Shown here: in pieces, positions 1-6,392 of the stretch | Position numbering within the stretch: the stretch's first letter is position 1 | Layout: each line of letters begins with the position of its first letter | NCBI GenBank assembly: GCA_030633145.1 | Contig: DAOVTM010000029.1 | Span: 1 to 16,131, forward strand | Direction of reading: 5' to 3' | Length of the DNA stretch: 16,131 nt | Origin: Desulfobulbaceae bacterium | GTDB taxonomy: Bacteria; Desulfobacterota; Desulfobulbia; Desulfobulbales; Desulfobulbaceae | Notes under the pieces: model-generated | The model's database searches: none | What the model saw: the letters and a program-made list of their open reading frames with translations, nothing else | What the model was told of the DNA's origin: nothing | Position numbers and translations under genes: made by a program

Positions 1-850
1 CAGTAGCCAGCGTAGGCTGATAACCAACCGCAGACGGGATACGACCAAGGAGTGCAGACACCTCAGCACCAGCCTGGGTAAAACGGAAGATGTTGTCAAC
101 AAAGAGTAGCACATCCTGACCCTCTTCATCACGAAAATACTCAGCAGCGGTCAGACCGGTCAGAGCAACACGGGCACGGGCACCGGGAGGCTCAGTCATC
201 TGGCCATATACCAGAGCGGCCTTGGGCAGTACACCGGACTCTTTCATCTCCATGTAGAGATCATTTCCTTCACGTGTACGCTCACCAACACCACAGAATA
301 CGGAAATACCACCATGCTGCATGGCGATGTTATTTACCATCTCCATCATGATAACGGTCTTACCACAACCGGCACCACCGAACAGTCCCATCTTACCACC
401 ACGTGGGAAGGGAACCAGCAGATCAATTACCTTGATACCAGTCTCAAGGACGTTTACCTCAGTGTCCTGCTCGGTAAATTCAGGCGCATCACGATGAATG
501 GGCAGTGTTTTAGTGGCATCTATTTCGCCAAGTCCATCAACCGGTCGTCCAACCACGTTCATAATCCTGCCCAGGGCAGGGGCTCCAACAGCAATGCTAA
601 TCGGTTTTCCATCATCACGGCAAGCCATTCCGCGCACCAGACCATCGGTCTGATCCATGGCAATACAGCGAACCACGTTGTCGCCAAGATGCTGTGCTAC
701 TTCAATTACCAGATTCTCCTCAGTATCGTCGATACCGGGATTAGTTACAAAGAGAGCGTTCAGGATCTCAGGAAGATCTCCCGCCTCAAACTCTACGTCA
801 CAAACAGGTCCAATGACCTGAATAATTTTACCAACTCGCGAATCACCCAT
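1..850 (-). CDS. atpD: ATP synthase F1 subunit beta (3' end cut by window edge)
   Basis: Catalytic subunit of the F1 head, hexameric with alpha, making ATP from ADP and phosphate on the cytoplasmic side of the membrane. The first 283 residues are visible. They run from MGDSRVGKIIQVIGPV through the beta-barrel domain to the P-loop GGAGCGKT at residues 158-165, the catalytic-Glu segment GVGERTREG (Glu190) and the Walker B region LLFVDNIFRFTQAGAE near 248-263, ending just after the conserved SAVGYQPTLAT. The P-loop has Cys162 where the family almost always has Val. The start is ATG at 850-848, preceded by a GGAGG Shine-Dalgarno (reverse complement of 860-864) at 9-nt spacing. It is the last visible gene of the minus-strand operon, 133 nt after gamma. 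The C-terminal third and any following atpC lie outside the window. Confidence 0.98.
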   Translation of the reverse strand, partial: MGDSRVGKIIQVIGPVCDVEFEAGDLPEILNALFVTNPGIDDTEENLVIEVAQHLGDNVVRCIAMDQTDGLVRGMACRDDGKPISIAVGAPALGRIMNVVGRPVDGLGEIDATKTLPIHRDAPEFTEQDTEVNVLETGIKVIDLLVPFPRGGKMGLFGGAGCGKTVIMMEMVNNIAMQHGGISVFCGVGERTREGNDLYMEMKESGVLPKAALVYGQMTEPPGARARVALTGLTAAEYFRDEEGQDVLLFVDNIFRFTQAGAEVSALLGRIPSAVGYQPTLAT

Positions 851-910
851 TTGAAATGGCCTCCTATTCGATTATCTTTATATTCTTATAAGCTATGTAT
901 ATCAAAAATT

Positions 911-977
911 GTGAGTGTTGAGTTATAAGTTTTGAGAAAAATCCCTCTCAATACTCACTCCTCATCACTCATAACTC
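911..977 (-). repeat. Intercistronic inverted repeat with degenerate GAGTTATGAGTG-type units
   Basis: The gap between gamma and beta holds a run of short related words (TGAGT, GTTGAG, GAGTTAT and their complements). Positions 911-922 pair with 947-958 as a 12-bp stem with one G-U type pair and a 24-nt loop, and GAGTTAT at 920-926 can alternatively pair with ATAACTC at 971-977. There is no T-run after the stem in the transcript sense, so it is not a classic terminator. It may tune the gamma/beta ratio or be a small dispersed repeat; the sequence cannot decide. Confidence 0.5.
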
Positions 978-983
978 CGAAGG

Positions 984-1862
984 TTAGCCTTTGAGTGCCT
1001 CAGCACCACCGACGATATCCATCAAGTCACCGGTAATGGCTGCCTGGCGAGCCTTATTATACAGTTGTGTCAACTCTTTGACTATATCGCCACAGGCGTT
1101 GGTGGCATTGTCCATGGCACTCATCCGAGCGGCATGTTCTCCTGCGCCAACCTCAATCATACCATGATAAATCTGAACATTGAGATAAAGGGGAAGCAGT
1201 ACTTCCATGATCTCGGCAGGTTCAGGCTCATAAATATACGCACCTGTAATTTCCTTCTTCTCGACTGCCTCTCCCTCATCGCCTTCAACAGGTTTGATGG
1301 GCAGTAACTCCTCTGTAACCGGGGTCTGTCGAGCCATGGAAACAAACTGGGCATAGACCAGATCCACCTGATCGGAATCACCGTTCAGGAATGACATCGT
1401 TATATCCTGGGAGATCTCCCGCGCATTGAACATCTGGAAGGTTCCCATGATATCCTTGTACGCCTGGCGAACCTTGCCGGAACGCTTAAACAACTGCCCG
1501 GCCTTATTTCCCACGGTTACAATGGATACTTTTTTACCCTCAGACTCATACTTATCCATGAGCCTCTGAGCCTTTTTAACGATATTAGCGTTAAAACTAC
1601 CGCAAAGTCCACGATCCGAGGTGATGACTACTATTTCTACACTCTTGACATCACGCACTTCCATGAGCGGAAGAGTAACGGTCATTCCACCGGAAAGATC
1701 CTTCATGGCCTCGGCAAACTTCTCCGAATAGGGCCGGAAGGACTCCATCCGTTCCTGAGCCCCCCGCAGCTTGGCCGAGGCGACCATGTTCATCGCCTTG
1801 GTGATCTGCGAGGTCTTCTTGACACCCTCTATCTTGTCCTTGACATCCTTTAATCCAGGCAT
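984..1862 (-). CDS. atpG: ATP synthase F1 subunit gamma
   Basis: Central rotor shaft that couples proton flow through F0 to the catalytic sites of F1. The 292-residue length is normal for the family (about 285-295). The N-terminal coiled-coil helix begins MPGLKDVKDKIEGVKKTSQI and continues with KAMNMVASAKLR. The Rossmann-like core contains VVITSDRGLCGSFNANIV near residues 77-94. The C-terminal helix carries the family hallmark DNATNACGDIV followed by KARQAAITGDLMDIVGGAEAL. The start ATG at 1862-1860 has a purine-rich GAGAGGGA upstream. It lies 53 nt after alpha and 133 nt before beta, in the normal alpha-gamma-beta order. An acidic insert around residues 195-208 (EGDEGEAVEKKE) in the peripheral domain is family-variable and unremarkable. 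Confidence 0.98.
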   Translation of the reverse strand: MPGLKDVKDKIEGVKKTSQITKAMNMVASAKLRGAQERMESFRPYSEKFAEAMKDLSGGMTVTLPLMEVRDVKSVEIVVITSDRGLCGSFNANIVKKAQRLMDKYESEGKKVSIVTVGNKAGQLFKRSGKVRQAYKDIMGTFQMFNAREISQDITMSFLNGDSDQVDLVYAQFVSMARQTPVTEELLPIKPVEGDEGEAVEKKEITGAYIYEPEPAEIMEVLLPLYLNVQIYHGMIEVGAGEHAARMSAMDNATNACGDIVKELTQLYNKARQAAITGDLMDIVGGAEALKG

Positions 1863-1915
1863 TTTTTATCCCTCTCGCTGAATTTTCTTCTTATCGGCAA
1901 ACATTAACTGTCCGC

Positions 1916-3439
1916 TTAATTCAGCCCTTTTGTAGCCTTAAAGGTCTCGCCAAAGGAGGTCAGGGTCTTTCTGATCTTCTCATCCAACGCATCAGAGATT
2001 TCCTCTTTCTCTTTCAGCTCCGCAAAAACCGACGGCTCATTGGCATCTATATAGGTATAAAGTTCCTGCTCATAATCAGCCAGGACATCCACCGGGAACT
2101 CATCAAGAAAGCCCTTGGTACCGGCAAAGATGATCGTAACCTGTTTCTCCATGGACAGCGGCATATACTGAGGCTGTTTCAGAATCTCAACCAGACGCTC
2201 ACCACGGGTCAACTGAGCCTGGGTAGCAGCATCAAGATCAGAGCCAAAGCCTGCAAAGGCAGCCAGCTCACGATACTGGGCAAGATCGAGACGCAGGGTA
2301 CCTGCAACCTGCTTCATGGCCTTAACCTGGGCAGCACCACCAACACGGGATACTGAAATACCAACATTGATTGCCGGGCGAACACCGGCAAAGAACAGAC
2401 TCGGCTCCAGGAATACCTGGCCGTCTGTAATAGAAATTACGTTAGTAGGAATAAAGGCAGAAACATCACCAGCCTGAGTCTCAATGATAGGCAGGGCGGT
2501 CATGGAGCCTGCACCCAACTCATCATTAACCTTGGCGGAACGTTCAAGCAGACGGGAATGGTTGAAGAAAATATCACCCGGATACGCCTCACGTCCAGGA
2601 GGACGACGCAGCAACAGGGAGAGTTCACGATAGGAGACAGCCTGCTTGGAAAGATCATCATAAACGATCAAAGAGTGCTGTCCATTGTCACGGTAATACT
2701 CAGCCATGGCGCAGCCGACCATCGCAGATACATACTGCATCGGCGCAGGATCAGAGGCACAGGCAGCAACCACAGTGGTATATTCCAAGGCTCCGTGCTT
2801 ACGCAGGGTCTCAACAACCAGGGCAACCGTGGATTTTTTCTGACCGGTGGCAACATAGACGCAGTGAATACCGGAGTCTTTTTGTGCAATAATGGCATCA
2901 ACGCAGAGGGCGGTTTTGCCGATCTGACGGTCACCAATGATCAGCTCACGCTGGCCGCGGCCAACCGGAGTCATGGCATCAACAGCCTTATAACCGGTAT
3001 AGCAAGGCTCATGCACACCCTTACGGGCGATAACGCCGGGAGCCAAGACTTCCATCTTACGGGTTTCCTTGGCATCAATGGGACCCTTACCGTCAATGGG
3101 GGAACCGATTCCGTCAACAACCCGGCCTGACAGTTCAGGGCCAACCGGAACCTCGGCAATCTTACCGGTCCGTTTTACGATGTCCCCTTCCTTGATGTTA
3201 CGAACGTTGCCCATAATCGCACAACCGACGTTATCTTGCTCAAGGTTCAGAGCCAGACCCATGATACCGCCGGGAAACTCAAGAAGCTCCATGGCCTGAC
3301 AATTCTCTACTCCATACACACGGGCGATACCATCACCAACCGAGAGTACGGTTCCTGTTTCCTTCAGGTCAACATCACTCTCATAACCAGCAATCTGATC
3401 TTTGATGACCTGGCTTATTTCTGAGGCTTTGATCTGCAT
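1916..3439 (-). CDS. atpA: ATP synthase F1 subunit alpha
   Basis: Non-catalytic nucleotide-binding subunit of the F1 hexamer. It has 507 residues (family about 500-515). Visible landmarks in order: N-terminal helix that contacts delta (MQIKASEISQVIKDQI), beta-barrel segment with VLSVGDGIARVYG, P-loop GDRQIGKT at 169-176, Walker B segment SLIVYDDLSKQA around 256-267, the RRPPGREAYPGDIFF loop, and the family signature PAINVGISVS at 355-364 followed by Arg365, the arginine finger that reaches into the beta catalytic site. The start ATG (3439-3437) has a GGGGAG Shine-Dalgarno upstream inside the end of delta, and only 3 nt separate it from the delta stop, which suggests translational coupling. 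Nothing is missing. Confidence 0.99.
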   Translation of the reverse strand: MQIKASEISQVIKDQIAGYESDVDLKETGTVLSVGDGIARVYGVENCQAMELLEFPGGIMGLALNLEQDNVGCAIMGNVRNIKEGDIVKRTGKIAEVPVGPELSGRVVDGIGSPIDGKGPIDAKETRKMEVLAPGVIARKGVHEPCYTGYKAVDAMTPVGRGQRELIIGDRQIGKTALCVDAIIAQKDSGIHCVYVATGQKKSTVALVVETLRKHGALEYTTVVAACASDPAPMQYVSAMVGCAMAEYYRDNGQHSLIVYDDLSKQAVSYRELSLLLRRPPGREAYPGDIFFNHSRLLERSAKVNDELGAGSMTALPIIETQAGDVSAFIPTNVISITDGQVFLEPSLFFAGVRPAINVGISVSRVGGAAQVKAMKQVAGTLRLDLAQYRELAAFAGFGSDLDAATQAQLTRGERLVEILKQPQYMPLSMEKQVTIIFAGTKGFLDEFPVDVLADYEQELYTYIDANEPSVFAELKEKEEISDALDEKIRKTLTSFGETFKATKGLN

Positions 3440-3442
3440 TTG

Positions 3443-3991
3443 CTATTCTCTCCCCTTGATAGATTCTTTTAAACCATCCAGTTGTGTTCTGATACTTCCG
3501 TCCAGCACCAGATCTCCGACCTTGGCAACAATTCCGCCAATGATTAAAGGATCAACCTGGGTTTCGAGAATTACCTTATTTCCAGTAATATTTTCAAGCG
3601 TTGCCTGCACCTTGGCAAGCAATGCCTTGTCTAATTTAATTGCCGAGGTAACAGAGCCGTGACTGATGTTCTCTTCACGGTCAACCATGACCTGGACTTG
3701 AGCAGCGATCTCGGGCAGGGCATCGACCCGCTTTTTCTCAATCAGAAGGTTGAGAAAGGAAGTCATAATCTTATCACTGCCTGTGGACTTGGCAATCGCC
3801 GCCATGACGTTCTGCCTGGCATCCAGAGGATACAGGGGGTTGGTCAGGGCATCGGCCACTTCCAGAGCCGGATCTTCAAACAACCCGGCAATCGCTACCA
3901 GGGTTTCGGCATAGGTATCAACCTTGCCCTTCTCCTTACCAAGGGAAAAGATCGCCTTGGCATATCGTTTTGCAAGTATTATCTGTTTCAC
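3443..3991 (-). CDS. atpH: ATP synthase F1 subunit delta (OSCP type)
   Basis: Peripheral-stalk cap that ties the alpha N-termini to the b subunits. It has 182 residues, usual for the family. The N-terminal helical domain begins with the typical ILAKRYAKAIFSLG, and the C-terminal domain has the conserved core QVDPLIIGGIVAKVGDLVLD followed by GSIRTQLDGLK. The start is a GTG (3991-3989) that overlaps the TGA stop of b as GTGA (4 nt), so it is probably translated by ribosomes finishing b; a GGGGGCGG stretch upstream could act as the ribosome binding site. The TAG stop lies 3 nt before alpha. The family has low sequence conservation, but position and both end motifs make the call firm. Confidence 0.96.
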   Translation of the reverse strand: MKQIILAKRYAKAIFSLGKEKGKVDTYAETLVAIAGLFEDPALEVADALTNPLYPLDARQNVMAAIAKSTGSDKIMTSFLNLLIEKKRVDALPEIAAQVQVMVDREENISHGSVTSAIKLDKALLAKVQATLENITGNKVILETQVDPLIIGGIVAKVGDLVLDGSIRTQLDGLKESIKGRE

Positions 3992-4752
3992 TGAACCGCC
4001 CCCACTCGTTCAAGATACTGTTCAGTGATCGCCACCTGATCTTTATTGGTCAGGTTTTTCACGATCAACTCCTCTGCCATTGCCGCAGCCTGGTCAGCGA
4101 CCTCGTCCTGCAGGATTGCCTTGGCCTCAGCTACTGCTGTCTGCACCGCAGACTCTGCCTGGCGTTTGATCTCCTCTGCGGACTGTTCGGCCTCTTCCAG
4201 AATACGAGCCTTCTCATTCTTGGCCAGAGCAACAGCCTTTTCAACGATGGTATCCATCTCTGCTTCCATACCGGCAAGCCTGCCTTCAAACTCTTTAAAA
4301 GTACGCTCGGCCTCGTCCCGTTTTTCCTGCAGGGTCTCAAGGTCATCCTGAATAGTTTTGCGCCGCCCACTTAATCCATTGGCAATGGGTTTGGCAAGAA
4401 ATTTCACCAGGAGAATGACCAGGGCGAGGAAGTTAGCTGTACGCCAGAACAGGTCTTTCAGTCTTTCCCCGGTAATCATGGGGGAATGATGTTCACCACC
4501 TGCTTCACCATGGGCTGCCGCTGCATCACCATGCCCTTCGGCCTGGTGTGCTGCCGGTTCATCGTGCGTTGCATCAGCGTGTACTGCTGCATCCGCATGA
4601 GCTGCCGGTTCCTCGTGGTTTACTGCCGCCGTATGATCCGGCTGTCCGTGCGCTGTTTCCTCACCGTGTTCAGCAGCGAACACCAAGGGTGCAACACTGA
4701 GAACCGATGCAAACAGAATCGATACTGTCAGTTTTAATAATGTTGTTCTCAT
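3988..4752 (-). CDS. atpF: ATP synthase F0 subunit b with signal peptide and His-rich periplasmic extension
   Basis: Peripheral-stalk (stator) subunit anchoring F1 to the membrane. At 254 residues it is about 90 longer than a typical b of roughly 155-170. The order is: a clear Sec-type signal peptide (1-26, positive MRTTLLK start, hydrophobic core, VFA-A cleavage site); a low-complexity Ala/Glu/His/Asp stretch at 28-89 with 12 histidines, including two EPAAH words and EHH at its end; one transmembrane helix near 101-124; then a long charged coiled coil to the C-terminus, which contacts delta. Taken literally, this puts the His-rich segment outside the cytoplasmic membrane. The start ATG overlaps the b' stop as ATGA and has a strong GGGAGGGGG 8 nt upstream, so the long N-terminus is not an annotation artefact. 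Exported b subunits are, as I recall, known in related Deltaproteobacteria; the histidine density is the odd part. Confidence 0.93.
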   Translation of the reverse strand: MRTTLLKLTVSILFASVLSVAPLVFAAEHGEETAHGQPDHTAAVNHEEPAAHADAAVHADATHDEPAAHQAEGHGDAAAAHGEAGGEHHSPMITGERLKDLFWRTANFLALVILLVKFLAKPIANGLSGRRKTIQDDLETLQEKRDEAERTFKEFEGRLAGMEAEMDTIVEKAVALAKNEKARILEEAEQSAEEIKRQAESAVQTAVAEAKAILQDEVADQAAAMAEELIVKNLTNKDQVAITEQYLERVGAVQ

Positions 4753-5180
4753 GCCTGCAACCCCCTCCCAAGTATCTTACCAGCCATATCCTGAGCAAAG
4801 TCGGCTGCATTGTCCTGCAGTTCCTTGCGTGCTGTCTCAAACTGAGATTTAATGTCTGCTAGCTGTTTTTCCTTTTCACCATCAGCTTCCTGGCGAATAG
4901 CAGCTACTTTTTCGGCTCCTGCTTCTTTGGCCTCACTTCTGGCACCATCCAGAGCCTTTTTGGCCTTGGTGCTGGCCTCCCGCATTTTCTTATCCACTTG
5001 GGCCTGACGATGGCGAGCGTTTTCTTCAAACTGCTCAACATCGTTGTTCAACTCAACAACCTTCCCCTCACGTTTTTCAAGGATACCCAGAATCGGCTTA
5101 TAGAGAAGTTTATTGAGGACGACCATCAATACAATCATATTGATGATGTGAATAAACATCGTGATGTCAATTGTAATCAT
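4749..5180 (-). CDS. atpF': ATP synthase F0 subunit b' (second b-type subunit)
   Basis: A second, shorter stator subunit, expected to form a b/b' heterodimer with the next gene. It has 143 residues: one N-terminal transmembrane helix with almost no leader (MITIDITMFIHIINMIVLMV, then LNKLLYKPI, residues 1-29), the short turn ILGILEKRE that b-type subunits have after the membrane, then a continuous charged coiled coil to the C-terminus. Unlike its neighbour it has no signal peptide. Start ATG 5180-5178 has AGGAGC (reverse complement of 5187-5192) 6 nt upstream. It is the first gene of the operon; the a and c genes that precede b in many bacteria are absent here, as in other Deltaproteobacteria that keep them elsewhere. 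A homodimer-forming b is an alternative role, but two adjacent b-type genes favour b'. Confidence 0.93.
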   Translation of the reverse strand: MITIDITMFIHIINMIVLMVVLNKLLYKPILGILEKREGKVVELNNDVEQFEENARHRQAQVDKKMREASTKAKKALDGARSEAKEAGAEKVAAIRQEADGEKEKQLADIKSQFETARKELQDNAADFAQDMAGKILGRGLQA

Positions 5181-5256
5181 ATAAACGCTCCTAATAACTC
5201 AATAAATATTTATCACTTCCCGGAAAAGTGAATGATGGTTCATTGCATAGGCACCT

Positions 5257-5285
5257 TTCCTACCTAAAAAAATGGTGGTTGTCAA
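5257..5285 (-). promoter_or_regulatory. Candidate sigma-70 promoter of the ATP synthase operon
   Basis: On the minus strand a perfect -35 TTGACA (5285-5280) is followed after 17 nt by a weak -10 TAGGAA (5262-5257), giving a leader of about 70 nt before b'. A competing possibility further upstream is a perfect TATAAT -10 (5334-5329) with no good -35. Either could serve; start-site mapping would decide. Confidence 0.4.
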
Positions 5286-5349
5286 ACCTTTTTTGCTTTA
5301 AATTTCTCTTTGTTTTTTGCATTTATCAATTATAGTTGATTCATCTTCC

Positions 5350-5377
5350 TTGAAATATGACTAATTACGCAAATAAT
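5350..5377 (+). promoter_or_regulatory. Candidate sigma-70 promoter of the receiver-GGDEF / yejF transcript
   Basis: TTGAAA (5350-5355, 5 of 6 matches to the -35 consensus) and AATAAT (5372-5377, 5 of 6 to the -10 consensus) are spaced by 16 nt. Transcription would start near 5384, leaving a leader of roughly 105 nt before the ATG at 5490. The region is AT-rich, so a chance match is possible. Confidence 0.35.
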
Positions 5378-5489
5378 CATACAATCATTAATAACTTCTG
5401 ATAATAAAATGCAGTATTAATGTTTTGTGCAACACTGTAGCATAGCTGCATTGGTCAAGACAACTGCAACCTCTATTAATAGCCGAACT

Positions 5490-6392
5490 ATGAATAACGA
5501 AAACAAAATCCTGATTGTTGATGACGAAAAGATCAACAGAGATATTCTCGTTGCCCTGCTCAAGCCTTTTTACTCTATCATGGTGGCAAAAAACGGTGAA
5601 CAGGCCTTAAAGGCTGCATCTCGTGAGAACGGGAAACCGGATTTGATCCTCCTGGACATCCAGATGCCAGAGATGGATGGGTATGAGGTCTGCCAACGAT
5701 TGCAGAGTAATCCCGACACCAGCAACATCCCCGTCATTTTCGTTACCGCCCTGGGAAGCATTGAGGAAGAGAGCAAGGGGTTTGAAATGGGAGCGGTTGA
5801 CTATATTATCAAACCAATCTCCTATCCCGTTATCCGGGCGCGGATCAAAACCCAGTTGCAGTTAAAACATAAAACAGACCTCCTGGAAAAATACGGGGTC
5901 ATAGACGACCTCACCAGAATCCCGGACAGACGAGCCTTTGATAACGCCCTGGATGATGAATGGAAGCGTGCTATACGTTTCTTTACACCCCTGACAGTAG
6001 TGCTGATGAAAATTGACCATTTCACAGCATATAAAAATCTTAATGGTTCTGCAGCAGGCGACAACTGTCTGAAACAGGTGGCCATAAAATTAAGTGCCAT
6101 CGCCACCCGACCCGGCGACACAGTGGCCCATTTTGGTGATGGAGAATTTTGTGCCATCCTGCCCAATACCAAGCTGGACGGGGTCAAGATGCTGGCTGAA
6201 AAATTCCGTTCCACAGTGGAGGAGATGCAGATGGAACATGGAGACTCTGCTGTAGGCCCCCATATTACCATAACCGTTGGAGTGGCAACCAGCATCCCGG
6301 AACAGGAGATATCCAGTCAGAGCCTCCTGGATACGGCTCAAGAGAATCTCAACCAGGGTAAGGAGTATGGATGCAACGTGGCAGTTTGCTGA
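5490..6392 (+). CDS. Response regulator with degenerate GGDEF domain, putative c-di-GMP reader
   Basis: A 300-residue PleD-style protein. The receiver domain (5-125) has acidic pair Asp11/Asp12, phosphoacceptor Asp56 in LILLDIQMP, and Lys108 in the IIKP turn. The GGDEF-type domain follows (about 138-300). It aligns without gaps to the intact cyclase at 11281, and the active site is ruined: GGEEF is replaced by GDGEF (216-220), the metal-binding Asp174 is Lys, and substrate-contacting Asn182 is Lys. The inhibitory-site motif RxxD survives as RPGD (207-210), five residues before the signature, as in active cyclases. The fold seems maintained, so a c-di-GMP-binding effector (as PopA of Caulobacter is known to be) fits better than an enzyme. 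I chose ATG 5490, which gives a normal MNNENKILIVDDEK start; an in-frame GTG at 5427 would add 21 uncharacteristic residues. Neither has a Shine-Dalgarno. The 3' end overlaps the next gene by 22 nt. Confidence 0.9.
   Translation: MNNENKILIVDDEKINRDILVALLKPFYSIMVAKNGEQALKAASRENGKPDLILLDIQMPEMDGYEVCQRLQSNPDTSNIPVIFVTALGSIEEESKGFEMGAVDYIIKPISYPVIRARIKTQLQLKHKTDLLEKYGVIDDLTRIPDRRAFDNALDDEWKRAIRFFTPLTVVLMKIDHFTAYKNLNGSAAGDNCLKQVAIKLSAIATRPGDTVAHFGDGEFCAILPNTKLDGVKMLAEKFRSTVEEMQMEHGDSAVGPHITITVGVATSIPEQEISSQSLLDTAQENLNQGKEYGCNVAVC

Larger units (their letters stand above)
5181..5489. other. Divergent intergenic promoter region
   Basis: This is the only gene-free stretch of about 300 bases. It is markedly AT-rich and separates the leftward ATP synthase operon from the rightward signalling genes. 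It contains candidate promoters in both directions (listed separately), a small hairpin CACTT/AAGTG at 5214-5230 in the likely leader of the ATP synthase mRNA, and an imperfect palindrome ATCAAT-TATA-GTTGAT at 5325-5340 between the two promoters that could be an operator. I see no tRNA, small protein or c-di-GMP riboswitch consensus here. Confidence 0.7.

Noticed and set aside
314..928. Plus-strand open frame opposite the beta subunit gene
   Set aside because: Antisense shadow of atpD; its translation shows no domain, and it crosses the real start and ribosome binding site of atpD.
2558..3130. Plus-strand open frame opposite the alpha subunit gene
   Set aside because: Shadow of atpA; low-complexity translation with no family resemblance.
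5181..5489. c-di-GMP (GEMM) riboswitch in the long leader of the receiver-GGDEF gene
   Set aside because: The conserved GEMM core words are not present; the region is simply AT-rich.
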